Positions 1 through 7,935 of a stretch of DNA of 23,736 nucleotides are shown here, one piece after another; within the stretch, counting starts at the first letter, position 1; every line of letters begins with the position of its first letter. A program made the position numbers and the translations under genes. This DNA comes from an uncultured Trueperaceae bacterium. GTDB taxonomy: Bacteria > Deinococcota > Deinococci > Deinococcales > Trueperaceae. The DNA lies in the NCBI GenBank assembly GCA_937907415.1, contig CALCHY010000053.1, positions 1-23,736 on the forward strand, in the 5' to 3' direction. The notes beneath the pieces are model-generated. The model searched no databases and was not told where the DNA came from. It was given only the letters and a program-made list of their open reading frames with translations.

Positions 1-833
<833 letters not shown>

Positions 834-849
834 TTAGTCGGCTACTTGG

Positions 850-1152
850 TTACTCGACCACGGCGTGGATGTCGCGCTGGCTCAGGATCATGACTTCCTG
901 ACCGCCCAGGTCGACTTCGGTGCCGCCGTACTTGGCGAAGAGCACGGTGTCGCCGACCTTGACTTCCATCGGTTCGCGGGTGCCGTTCTCGAGGAGCTTG
1001 CCACTTCCGACGGCGATGACCTTGCCGCGCTGGCTCTTCTCCTTGGCGCTGTCAGGCAGCACGATGCCGCTGACGGTGGTCTGGGGCTCGTCGATGACTT
1101 CCACCACGACCTTGTCGCCAAGCGGCTTGAGGGTCTGCTTCTTGTTTGCCAT
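850..1152 (-). CDS. groES: Co-chaperonin GroES (10 kDa, Hsp10)
   Basis: GroES is the heptameric lid of the GroEL chamber. The 100-residue product has the usual family length. It shows [19 protein letters not shown] at the N-terminus, the mobile-loop segment [21 protein letters not shown] (roughly residues 25-45, with the GIVLP hydrophobic GroEL-binding motif), [14 protein letters not shown], and a C-terminal [12 protein letters not shown]. The ATG at 1152 is preceded by a GGAGGA Shine-Dalgarno about 5 nt upstream. It is the first gene of the minus-strand groES-groEL operon. A promoter and a CIRCE operator lie directly upstream (1181-1245), which points to HrcA repression and heat induction. 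Nothing unusual is seen in the protein. Confidence 0.98.
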   Translation of the reverse strand: MANKKQTLKPLGDKVVVEVIDEPQTTVSGIVLPDSAKEKSQRGKVIAVGSGKLLENGTREPMEVKVGDTVLFAKYGGTEVDLGGQEVMILSQRDIHAVVE

Positions 1153-1180
1153 GGGTTCCTCCGGGTTCGTTCTGCACTTC

Positions 1181-1207
1181 TTGGCAGTCTCAGCACGTGA
1201 GTGCCAA
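1181..1207 (-). promoter_or_regulatory. CIRCE operator (HrcA binding site) upstream of groES
   Basis: The arms are TTGGCAGTC and GAGTGCCAA, separated by exactly 9 nt (TCAGCACGT). That is the 9-9-9 geometry of CIRCE, consensus TTAGCACTC-N9-GAGTGCTAA. The arms pair with a single mismatch (G for C at position 7 of the left arm). It lies between the groES -10 box and start codon, over the expected transcription start, so a bound HrcA repressor would block initiation. The hrcA gene itself is not in this window. Confidence 0.93.
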
Positions 1208-1215
1208 ACGTTCCT

Positions 1216-1245
1216 ATGCTAATCGTGCATGGGAGGGTGTGTCAA
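1216..1245 (-). promoter_or_regulatory. Sigma70-type promoter of groES-groEL
   Basis: On the minus strand TTGACA (1240-1245, a perfect -35 match) is followed after 18 nt by TAGCAT (1216-1221, 4 of 6 matches to TATAAT). The start would fall near 1209, at the edge of the CIRCE element. This is the best-formed canonical promoter in the window. Confidence 0.8.
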
Positions 1246-1329
1246 GTCTACTCGATCAACCTCTTTGAGCGTGGTTGACTCAACTCATCTGACGGTGATC
1301 CGCTCCGCAACGCGGCGCGAGACGCCACT

Positions 1330-1656
1330 TCAGCCGCGCTTCAAGCCGATCACCATGGCAGGCACGAAAGCCGCTGCGAACGGGATGTTGAACGTCAATA
1401 TCCGCAGCAGGCCGCGCCAGGCGCGCTCGAGAGAACTCGTCTCGAGCAGCGGGTCGACCCCAGCTTGCAGCACGTCCCAGTTGACGCTGACGAAGCCCGA
1501 CCACGCGAGGAGCTGGATGACGACGAACAGCACGCCAAGCGCCAACGCCACGAACTTGCCGACCTTCTTCAGCGCGTAACCCGCGACGAACCCGGCAACC
1601 GCTCCGAAGGCGATCTGCTGCAGCCAGGGGAACACGGTGGCAAGCTCTACGTTCAC
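1330..1656 (-). CDS. FUN14-family small membrane protein
   Basis: The protein is about 108-110 residues and mostly hydrophobic. The segment LQQIAFGAVAGFVAGYALKK, followed by VGKFVALALGVLFVVIQLL and WSGFVSVNW, is the glycine-rich repeat pattern of the FUN14 family (related to eukaryotic FUNDC1). Two or three membrane helices are expected, including a C-terminal one around NIPFAAAFVPAMVIGLKRG. The bacterial role is not established. Two starts are possible: TTG at 1662 or GTG at 1656. I prefer GTG because TAACCT ends 6 nt before it, which suits a leaderless transcript, whereas TTG would abut that box and neither start has a clear Shine-Dalgarno. It is transcribed away from psuG and toward groES, with no obvious terminator between it and the groES promoter. 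Confidence 0.75.
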   Translation of the reverse strand: MNVELATVFPWLQQIAFGAVAGFVAGYALKKVGKFVALALGVLFVVIQLLAWSGFVSVNWDVLQAGVDPLLETSSLERAWRGLLRILTFNIPFAAAFVPAMVIGLKRG

Positions 1657-1662
1657 CGCCAA

Positions 1663-1668
1663 AGGTTA
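1663..1668 (-). promoter_or_regulatory. Leaderless-type -10 box before the FUN14 gene
   Basis: TAACCT on the minus strand ends 6 nt before the GTG at 1656 (spacer TTGGCG). No -35 is evident. It matches the TANNNT leaderless pattern repeated at four other genes here. Confidence 0.45.
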
Positions 1669-1704
1669 TCACGCGGTCGGCAGCCGCCAGCTACGCCACT
1701 GCGG

Positions 1705-1710
1705 TAACAT
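1705..1710 (+). promoter_or_regulatory. Leaderless-type -10 box before psuG
   Basis: TAACAT is followed by 7 nt (TGACCGC) and the GTG start codon at 1718. A start at or next to the GTG would give a leaderless mRNA. There is no Shine-Dalgarno before the GTG and no recognisable -35. Confidence 0.55.
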
Positions 1711-1717
1711 TGACCGC

Positions 1718-2644
1718 GTGACCCTAGCACCGTTCCGCATCTCGCCGGACGTGGCAGCGGCGCTGGGGCGCCGCGCGCCAGTGGTGGCGCTCGAGTCGAC
1801 CGTCATCACCCACGGCCTCCCCCGCCCCCAGAACCTCGAACTCGCCAACCACCTCGAGAGCGTGGTCAGAGAAGAGGGCGCACTTCCCGCTACCATCGGC
1901 ATCCTGGACGGCGCGGTCTGCGTCGGCCTTACTAGCGCCGACCTAGCGAAGCTCGCCGCCGGTGGCGCAGACAAGGCGTCGTCTTGGAACCTCGCCGCGC
2001 TGATCGCAGGCAAACATCACGCAGGCACGACGGTCGCGACGACGCTCTACGCCGCTCACAAGGTGGGCATCAAGGTGTTCGCTACCGGTGGCATAGGCGG
2101 TGTGCACGACACGCCATTCGACGAGTCGGCTGACCTCATCGCGCTCGCCAACCACCGCGTCCTCACGGTTTGCGCTGGCCCCAAGAGCATCCTCAACGCG
2201 GACGCCACCGCCGAGCGCCTCGAAACGTTAGGCGTGCCACTGGTTGGCTACCGCTCGCAACACCTGGCCGGCTTCGTGGTCCCGCTCACCGAGGTGCCGC
2301 TGCCCTCGCGCGTAGACACGCCAGCAGAAGCGGCCGCCGTCCTGATGGCCCAAGAGGCACTCGGCCTGCCAGCCGGGGTGCTGCTAAGCAACCCGGTAAG
2401 CGCCGGACTAAGTGAGGAAGAGTTCGCCGGTTGGCTGGCGGTAGCGCGGAGCAACGCGGCTAGCGCCGGCGTGCGCGGCCGCGCGACCACCCCTTACCTC
2501 CTCGCCACCCTGGCAGAACTCTCAGGGGGAGGCACCATGACCGTGAACCTGCGCCTCCTCGAGGAGAACGCCCGCCTGGCTGCTCGCGTAGCCGTCGCTT
2601 ACGCCGCCACGGCCAACGCTACCGATCAGGGGGCGGCCACATGA
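1718..2644 (+). CDS. psuG: Pseudouridine-5'-phosphate glycosidase PsuG
   Basis: PsuG reversibly splits the C-C glycosidic bond of pseudouridine 5'-phosphate to uracil and ribose 5-phosphate, in the cytoplasm, for salvage of modified nucleosides. The 308-residue protein shows the family blocks ALESTVITHGLPRPQNLELA, PATIGILDG, ADKASSWNLAALIA, ATGGIGGVH, FDESADL and CAGPKSILNADATAERLETL. By analogy with E. coli PsuG, the catalytic set is probably E26, K86, D139 (in SADL) and K156. I choose the GTG at 1718: family similarity begins shortly after it, a TAACAT box sits 7 nt upstream, and the open frame beyond it (back to 1637) is not family-like. The kinase partner PsuK is not adjacent. The stop overlaps the next start as ATGA, suggesting coupling to the RodZ-like gene, which has no obvious functional link. 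Confidence 0.93.
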   Translation: MTLAPFRISPDVAAALGRRAPVVALESTVITHGLPRPQNLELANHLESVVREEGALPATIGILDGAVCVGLTSADLAKLAAGGADKASSWNLAALIAGKHHAGTTVATTLYAAHKVGIKVFATGGIGGVHDTPFDESADLIALANHRVLTVCAGPKSILNADATAERLETLGVPLVGYRSQHLAGFVVPLTEVPLPSRVDTPAEAAAVLMAQEALGLPAGVLLSNPVSAGLSEEEFAGWLAVARSNAASAGVRGRATTPYLLATLAELSGGGTMTVNLRLLEENARLAARVAVAYAATANATDQGAAT

Positions 2645-3750
2645 CCCAGAACAACGAAGCCAACGACCACCTAGGTGCTGCCAACAGGCTCGCCGGCCTC
2701 GACGAGCTTGGCTCGCTACTCAGGCAAGCGCGCCTCGCGCAGGGACTCGAGCTGAGTGACATCGCGGAACTCACTCACGTGCGCCGCGACTACTTGAAGG
2801 CGTTGGAGGAGGGCCGCTACTCGGACCTCCCGGAGGACGTCTACACCCGCAACTTCGTGCGCCTCTTCGCGCAAGCCACCCAAGTGCCGGGCGACAAGGC
2901 GCTCGAGATCTACCACCGCGAACGCCAACGCGCAGGTGGCCTGACCACCATCGAGGAGCGCCTTGACAAGGAGCGGCGCGGCGAACCACCAACGCGGCAA
3001 CCACGCAAGAAGAGCGGCGGTGGAGGCTTCCGCATGAACCCGGCCGTCCCTACGGTGCTGCTCGTCGTCGTGCTCGTCGCGCTGGCCGTGTGGGGTTACA
3101 ACGCGCTCTTCTTCCGCACGCCGCGCGTGGCAACGACCACGCCGCCTGCGGCTACCAACGTCACGCCGCCCGCGGCAACGGCTCCGCCTAGCGGCCTCGC
3201 TGCGCCGGTCGGGGCGGCCGAACAGGGCAACCTCCCGGTCGGCGGCACGGTGCTCCTAGACGTCATCACCGACCCGCCAGGAGCGCAAGTCTCGGTTGAC
3301 GGTTTCATGCTCCCTGGCCTCACCCCCATACACGCGGCTCCCGTAACGGCGCGTGCGGGCCGCAACCTGCGCGTCAGCCTAGAAGGCTACGCGACCGTCG
3401 AGCAGACGGTCGACCTCAGCGACGACCGCACCGTGGAGCTGAAGCTCACCACGGCGACAGCCGGCGCAGGTGAGGCGCCAACGACCCCTGCAGTAGCCGT
3501 TGGCAGCAGCGAGATAGTCATAACGGTGAGGGCGACGAGCTGGCTCGAGGTCTACCGCGGCACCGCGCGCAACGTTGGCGAGCGCCTCGTGTACACGACG
3601 GCGGCCCCAGGGCAGACTTACCGCTTCGCGCTACCCGTATATATCCACGCGGGCAACGCGGCAGGCGTCGAGATCACCATAGGAGACGGCGCCCCGTTCG
3701 CCATGGGCTCGGCGGGAGCCGTGGTTGGCCGGGCCTTCCAGGCACCGTGA
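2641..3750 (+). CDS. RodZ-like HTH / membrane / PEGA / DUF4115 protein
   Basis: The protein (369 residues) has a cytoplasmic HTH_25 domain of RodZ type at about 20-92 (LGSLLRQARLAQGLELSDIA, THVRRDYLKALEEGRYSDLP, YTRNFVRLFA), a basic linker, and one membrane helix at about 136-157. A Pro/Thr/Ala-rich spacer follows at 160-195. Then comes a PEGA-type domain at about 202-270 (ITDPPGAQVSVDG, LRVSLEGYATVEQTVDL) and a DUF4115 domain at about 290-367 (IVITVRATSWLEVYRG, GDGAPFAMGSAGAVVGRAF). RodZ links MreB to the cell-wall elongation machinery, so a role in cell shape is likely. The extra PEGA domain between the membrane and DUF4115 is less usual. The ATG overlaps the psuG stop by 4 nt, and an AGGGGG stretch about 8 nt upstream serves as ribosome site. 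No mreB is nearby. Confidence 0.85.
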   Translation: MTQNNEANDHLGAANRLAGLDELGSLLRQARLAQGLELSDIAELTHVRRDYLKALEEGRYSDLPEDVYTRNFVRLFAQATQVPGDKALEIYHRERQRAGGLTTIEERLDKERRGEPPTRQPRKKSGGGGFRMNPAVPTVLLVVVLVALAVWGYNALFFRTPRVATTTPPAATNVTPPAATAPPSGLAAPVGAAEQGNLPVGGTVLLDVITDPPGAQVSVDGFMLPGLTPIHAAPVTARAGRNLRVSLEGYATVEQTVDLSDDRTVELKLTTATAGAGEAPTTPAVAVGSSEIVITVRATSWLEVYRGTARNVGERLVYTTAAPGQTYRFALPVYIHAGNAAGVEITIGDGAPFAMGSAGAVVGRAFQAP

Positions 3751-3771
3751 CCGTAACCGGAACACGACTAG

Positions 3772-4950
3772 GTGAGTAGCGGCGCCGGCCCAAGCATCAC
3801 TTGGGGGCTCGCCTTCTCCTCGCTAAGGCAACGGCCGATGCGCACGTTCCTTACGGCGCTAGGCATCGCCGTGGCGGTAGCTGGCGCCGTCATCTTCCTC
3901 TCCTTGGGTGAGGGCATAAGGCGAGTGTTCAGCGACCAGCTCGCGAACCTTGGCCCAGACATCCAAGTGACTTTCGGTCCAGCCTCCGCCAGCTTCTTCC
4001 CGACCTCACCGGACCTGCCAGCCCACTACTTGACCGACCTCCAGGCGGCCGCCGAAGAGTTGGGCATCCGCTCGGTCGTTCCCGCCCTCCTGTACGTGCG
4101 TGGTGGGCTCAGCCCAAGCCAGTCGTTCATCTTCGAGGGCCTACCGACAAGCGTGGAGTTAGGCGACCTGTTCCACGGCGCCAACGCCGTGTCAGGCCGC
4201 CTCCTCACCCCAGCTGACGAGGGTGCAGGCGTGGCCATCATCGGCTCGAGCGCCGCCGAACGCGGTCGACTGGGGCTCGGCTCCGTACTGCGGCTCAACC
4301 CGAACGTTAGCCTCGAAGTAGTCGGGGTGGTGAGCGCTGGCGGTGGCTTGTTGGACAACATCATCGTCGCGCCGCTGACTACCTTGCAGCGCGCCGTTGG
4401 CGTGACCGACCGCTACAGCCTGCTGGCCGTCGCGAGTGCTCAGCCCGAGCGCGCAACAGAAGTAGCTGCCGCGATCCAGCAGCGCTTCCCGGAACTCGGA
4501 GCGCAGACCAGTTCCGAACTCTTCACACAGGTCAACACGAGCCTCAAGGTCTCAGACATGATCAGGCTAGGCATCAGCGCCATAGCCCTCATCGTCGGCG
4601 CCATCGCGGTCGCGAACACCATGATGATGAGCGTGTTCGAGCGCACGCGCGAGTTCGGCGTCATCCGGGCCGTTGGTGCCAGGCCGCGTTTCCTCTTCGG
4701 CCTCGTCCTAGCAGAGTCTTCGCTGCTCTCGCTCGCTGGTGCCGCCGTCGGCGTGGTGCTAGGTCGGATAGGAGTGTACGTGGTCAACCGCGTGGCGTAC
4801 GACTACGTGGGGTTACACGTCGCGCTCTTGACGCCGCGCCTAGTCGGTTTCGCGGTGCTGGTGGCGCTTGGCATGGGCCTGCTGTCTGGCCTCTTGCCCG
4901 CCGCGCGCGCCTCGCGCTTGCCCGTCGCAGTGGCGCTGGCACGCGAATAG
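3772..4950 (+). CDS. ABC exporter permease, FtsX/MacB type
   Basis: The 392-residue protein has the MacB/LolCE layout. A first membrane helix lies at about 23-45 ([20 protein letters not shown]), followed by a large extracytoplasmic MacB-PCD-like domain (about 50-255). A C-terminal FtsX domain has three helices, near 268-290 ([20 protein letters not shown]), 308-340 and 355-382, ending with the typical [19 protein letters not shown]. The coupling motif [20 protein letters not shown] is plain. Such permeases move lipoproteins, peptides or antibiotics, or transmit mechanical force, together with an ATPase; substrate unknown. The partner is most likely the ATPase gene at 6808, across the DUF2207 gene. 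The start is a GTG 21 nt after the RodZ-like gene with only a weak ribosome site, so co-transcription and coupling are likely. The alternative is a solo permease. Confidence 0.9.
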   Translation: MSSGAGPSITWGLAFSSLRQRPMRTFLTALGIAVAVAGAVIFLSLGEGIRRVFSDQLANLGPDIQVTFGPASASFFPTSPDLPAHYLTDLQAAAEELGIRSVVPALLYVRGGLSPSQSFIFEGLPTSVELGDLFHGANAVSGRLLTPADEGAGVAIIGSSAAERGRLGLGSVLRLNPNVSLEVVGVVSAGGGLLDNIIVAPLTTLQRAVGVTDRYSLLAVASAQPERATEVAAAIQQRFPELGAQTSSELFTQVNTSLKVSDMIRLGISAIALIVGAIAVANTMMMSVFERTREFGVIRAVGARPRFLFGLVLAESSLLSLAGAAVGVVLGRIGVYVVNRVAYDYVGLHVALLTPRLVGFAVLVALGMGLLSGLLPAARASRLPVAVALARE

Positions 4951-5002
4951 TGGCGCACTCCACAATCTCGAACCCCGACTGGCAGGGATAGTCCGGGGGC
5001 GC

Positions 5003-5008
5003 TAACAT
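5003..5008 (+). promoter_or_regulatory. Leaderless-type -10 box before the DUF2207 gene
   Basis: TAACAT is followed by 6 nt (CGGGGC) and the ATG at 5015. No Shine-Dalgarno precedes the ATG. The sequence CTGGCA, 18 nt upstream, could be a weak -35. Confidence 0.55.
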
Positions 5009-5014
5009 CGGGGC

Positions 5015-6787
5015 ATGGCCCACAGGCAGCACAAACGGATAGCCCTAGCGATCAACTTGTTCCTGCTGCTAAGTGCCGCGTTCGCGCAGTCTTACCTGTG
5101 GTCGGACGTGGTTCAGGTCGTGCAGATCATGGCCGACGGCAGCGTCATCGTCGACGACACCCGCACCCTCTCCACTGACGCTGACTTCGGCGAGGCGTTC
5201 ATCTGCGTGAAGTTGACTCCCAGCCAGCGGCTGACCCTGCTGGACGGCTCGGGCGCCTTGGGTAACGGCCCAAGTTCGACCGCGTACCAGCAGCAGTGTT
5301 CAGGCGGCACCGAGGTCGTCGTCCGCAACTCGACACGTGTCAAGGAGCGCCGCGTGCGCTTCGTTTACCGCTTGGAGAACAGCCTCGACGTCCGCAGCGA
5401 CGTCGCGCAATGGTACTGGCAGATTCTGGAACAGGAGCACCCGCCGGTACGCGGTTACCACCTCACCGTCACCGCGCCTGGCCCCTCTCCAGCCCCATAC
5501 GATGCGTACGTACACCGCTTCGGCAACACCGAACTGCCGACCGTGGTCCTCAGCGCCGACCGCAGCCAACTCGACGTGTCCTTCAATCGCATCGCGGACG
5601 GTGACGGCGTGGAGATCCGCTTCCTCATGGACCCCGCGCTCTTCGAAGTCAAGAGCACGCGGCCTGGGATGGAGGAGTTCCTGCAAGACGAGGCGAAAGT
5701 GGCCGGAGTTCAGACCCTCATGCAAATCAGGCGCTCGCCATGGTGGGCGCTGTTACCCCTTGCGCTCTTTGGCATCACGGGCAGCGGAGCGATCGGAGCT
5801 TACAGACGCTTCGGCCGCGAGCCGCAGCTCGAGACCATGAAGTACCCGTTCGAGCCGCCATCCGACCTGCCGCCCGCTGCCGTGACCTCCATCCTGCAGC
5901 AGACGGCCGCCACGATGGGCCCCGCCTTCCATGCGACCATCATGGACCTCATGCGCCGCGGCTACGGGGAGTTCGACACGAGCGTCAACAAGGGCAAGGA
6001 TTTCGCCATCAACCTCAACGCCAAGACCGACGCCGGAAACCTCCAACCGTTCGAGCTCGACGTACTCAACTACCTACACGCGGCAGCGGCCCCCGGCACG
6101 CCTGAGCGCCTAAGCAGCCAGGAGTTGAAAGCGTACTCGCAGCGGCGCGCCTCGACGTTCATGGCCGCTTGGGGGCCCAAGGTGCGCAAGTGGCTCGAGG
6201 CCAAGTTCGGCGGACCGCTGACCTCTCAGGAGAGCCGTGAGGCCGCCAAGGGCGCTTCTAGGCGTTTGCTGCTTGGCGCGCTCGTCAGTCTCGTGCTCGC
6301 CTTCGTGCTCGCTGGCACAGCCAGCGCCATCGCCATCGCGCTGACGGTCGCGCAAGTGATAGCCGCCATTCTCGCGGGCATCGGGATCATGGCGTGGCGA
6401 CCAGAGGTCGCGGCGGAGGTGTACGGTTGGAAGGGATTCAAGCGCACCCTCACCGATTACACGCGCATGAAGGACGCCCCGCTCGACTTCTTCAAGCTGT
6501 GGGACGTGTACTACTGTTACGCAGCCGCCCTTGGCGTAGCTGACGCCTACCTGAAGACGCTGCAGAAGGCCGCGCCACTGGCCGGGGTCGACGAGAGCGT
6601 CATGATGTCGCGGGCGACCTGGATGACCAGCGGCAACTACTCCTCGCTGGCTAACATGTCCTCGCTGAGCCGCTCCATCAGCAGCCTCTCGACTGCGCTC
6701 AACTCCGCCTCCGCGTCGGCGTCGTCCGGTGGCTCGTCAAGTGGCGGTGGTGGCGGCGGCGGAGGGGGCTCGTCCGGCGGCCGTTGA
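5015..6787 (+). CDS. DUF2207 membrane protein with Ser/Gly-rich tail
   Basis: The protein (590 residues) begins with a signal peptide (basic MAHRQHKR, hydrophobic core to about 23, likely cleavage after AFA at 24). An extracytoplasmic beta-rich DUF2207 N-domain at about 27-235 follows (DGSVIVDDTRTL, VRFVYRLENSLDV, GVEIRFLMDP). Then come a membrane helix at about 244-262, a cytoplasmic winged-helix-like part (ILQQTAATMGPAFHATIMDL, MRRGYGEF), two helices at about 417-460, and a C-terminal domain. The last ~30 residues are a Ser/Gly tail with a nine-glycine run, as often seen in DUF2207 proteins. Function unknown. It sits between an FtsX-type permease and its likely ATPase, which suggests an envelope role with that exporter. 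A possible internal promoter for the ATPase lies across its stop codon. Confidence 0.85.
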   Translation: MAHRQHKRIALAINLFLLLSAAFAQSYLWSDVVQVVQIMADGSVIVDDTRTLSTDADFGEAFICVKLTPSQRLTLLDGSGALGNGPSSTAYQQQCSGGTEVVVRNSTRVKERRVRFVYRLENSLDVRSDVAQWYWQILEQEHPPVRGYHLTVTAPGPSPAPYDAYVHRFGNTELPTVVLSADRSQLDVSFNRIADGDGVEIRFLMDPALFEVKSTRPGMEEFLQDEAKVAGVQTLMQIRRSPWWALLPLALFGITGSGAIGAYRRFGREPQLETMKYPFEPPSDLPPAAVTSILQQTAATMGPAFHATIMDLMRRGYGEFDTSVNKGKDFAINLNAKTDAGNLQPFELDVLNYLHAAAAPGTPERLSSQELKAYSQRRASTFMAAWGPKVRKWLEAKFGGPLTSQESREAAKGASRRLLLGALVSLVLAFVLAGTASAIAIALTVAQVIAAILAGIGIMAWRPEVAAEVYGWKGFKRTLTDYTRMKDAPLDFFKLWDVYYCYAAALGVADAYLKTLQKAAPLAGVDESVMMSRATWMTSGNYSSLANMSSLSRSISSLSTALNSASASASSGGSSSGGGGGGGGGSSGGR

Positions 6788-6794
6788 GCACGGT

Positions 6795-6800
6795 TAACAT
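6795..6800 (+). promoter_or_regulatory. Leaderless-type -10 box before the ABC ATPase gene
   Basis: TAACAT is followed by 7 nt (GGGCCCG) and ATG at 6808. It starts 8 nt after the DUF2207 stop. It could supply extra or independent expression of the ATPase and sets the choice of start. Confidence 0.5.
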
Positions 6801-6807
6801 GGGCCCG

Positions 6808-7536
6808 ATGCTGCGAGCCGTCGGTCTCTCGAAGTCGTACCTGACCCCTGCCGGCACCGTTACCGCTCTCGCCGACGTCGATGTGGCCTTCCAGCCAGGC
6901 AAGTTGACTACCATAGTCGGGCCATCCGGTTCGGGTAAGTCGACGCTCCTCAACCTCTTGGCTGGCTTCGACAAGCCGACCGCGGGTGAGGTCTACCTCG
7001 GCGACAAGCTGCTTTCCGACCTAGACGAGAGCGAGATCTCGCGCCTGCGGCTGCACCGTTTCGGTTTCGTCTTCCAGTCGTACAACCTCGTGGCCGTGCT
7101 CAACGCTTGGCAGAACGTGGCGCTGCCGTTAGGGCTTGCCGGCCAGACTGCCGCCAGGCGCAAGGCGACCGCCACCGCCATGCTCGAGCGCTTCGGCCTG
7201 GCGGCGCGCGCCACGCACCTGCCGAGCAAACTCTCCGGTGGGGAGCGTCAGCGCGTGAGCCTCGCCCGCGCGCTCGTCAACGACCCGGAGGTCGTCTTCG
7301 CGGACGAACCTACCGGCAACCTCGACAGCCGTAGCGGCCGCACGGTGTTGCAGGCGCTGCGTGATGTCGCCGCCGAGGGGCGGACGGTCATCGTGGTAAC
7401 GCACGACCTCGGCATTGCCGAGCGCGCAGACGCCGTTTTGGAGTTGCTAGACGGGCGCGTAACCGGAGCGCACGGCGCCATAGCGGCAGCGGTGGCAGGA
7501 CAACGAACAGAAAAGGTGGACGAGCATGTCAACTAG
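6808..7536 (+). CDS. ABC transporter ATPase, LolD/MacB type
   Basis: The ATP-binding subunit (242 residues from this start) powers an FtsX/MacB-type exporter. Walker A GPSGSGKST is at about 38-46, the Q-loop FQSYNLV has its Gln at about 90, the signature LSGGERQR starts at about 142, Walker B VVFADEPTGNLDS starts at about 162, and the switch histidine of VTHD is at about 199. All catalytic motifs are intact. LDESEISRLRLHRFGFVFQ is typical of the LolD/MacB subgroup. Starts at TTG 6784, ATG 6799 and ATG 6808 are in frame. I choose 6808 because TAACAT lies 7 nt upstream and family similarity starts at RAVGLSKSYL. Its likely permease is encoded at 3772-4950. The 3' end overlaps the DUF423 gene by 11 nt. 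Confidence 0.95.
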   Translation: MLRAVGLSKSYLTPAGTVTALADVDVAFQPGKLTTIVGPSGSGKSTLLNLLAGFDKPTAGEVYLGDKLLSDLDESEISRLRLHRFGFVFQSYNLVAVLNAWQNVALPLGLAGQTAARRKATATAMLERFGLAARATHLPSKLSGGERQRVSLARALVNDPEVVFADEPTGNLDSRSGRTVLQALRDVAAEGRTVIVVTHDLGIAERADAVLELLDGRVTGAHGAIAAAVAGQRTEKVDEHVN

Positions 7537-7930
7537 CGATGAACCAGCTACCGGCCTCTCTCGGGCAGCCCGCACGGCAGCTGCCTGGGGCGCCATCCTC
7601 GTCGGACTTGGGGTGGCGCTCGGCGCCTTCGGCGCACACACCTTGGCCGAGTTGGTTACAGAAACCCGCCTGGCGACTTTCGAGACCGCCGTGCGCTATC
7701 AGGTCTATCACGGCCTAGGCCTACTCGCCCTAGCTGCACTCGCCCCGAACGGTCGGCTGGCGACCCCAGCGGCGCCCTTCCTCATCGCAGGGACGTTAGT
7801 GTTCACCGGCTCGCTTTACGTCATCGTCGCTGGCGGCCCGAGTTGGTTCGGGGTCGTCGCCCCGCTTGGCGGGGTGCTCCTCATCGTCGGTTGGGCCGTC
7901 GCGGCCTACAGGCTCCTGCGCTCAGCCTAG
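7526..7930 (+). CDS. DUF423 (YgdD-type) small membrane protein
   Basis: The 134-residue protein has four predicted membrane helices (about 20-40, 55-75, 82-102 and 108-128). It carries the DUF423 hallmarks LGAFGAHTLAE, FETAVRYQVYHGLGLLALA and FTGSLYVIVAGG, and its length fits the family. Function is not established. The ATG lies inside the end of the ATPase gene (11 nt overlap) with a GGTGGA ribosome site about 5 nt upstream, so translation is probably coupled. The gene ends with a TAG that overlaps the last codons of the convergent GH1 gene. Confidence 0.9.
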   Translation: MSTSDEPATGLSRAARTAAAWGAILVGLGVALGAFGAHTLAELVTETRLATFETAVRYQVYHGLGLLALAALAPNGRLATPAAPFLIAGTLVFTGSLYVIVAGGPSWFGVVAPLGGVLLIVGWAVAAYRLLRSA

Positions 7931-7935
7931 GCTGA
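7922..7935. repeat. 14-bp perfect palindrome holding both convergent stop codons
   Basis: TCAGCCTAGGCTGA is its own reverse complement. On the plus strand it encodes Ser-Ala-stop of the DUF423 gene; on the minus strand it encodes Ser-Leu-Gly-stop of the GH1 gene. It is too short in loop and lacks a T-run, so it is not a normal terminator. Confidence 0.6.

Noticed and set aside
1256..1278. TCAACC/GGTTGA hairpin between the FUN14 gene and the groES promoter
   Set aside because: Only a 6-bp AT-containing stem with no T-run; too weak to call a terminator.
1637..1717. Upstream extension of psuG by 27 codons
   Set aside because: It overlaps the FUN14 start region and the TAACAT box and is not family-like; the GTG at 1718 fits better.
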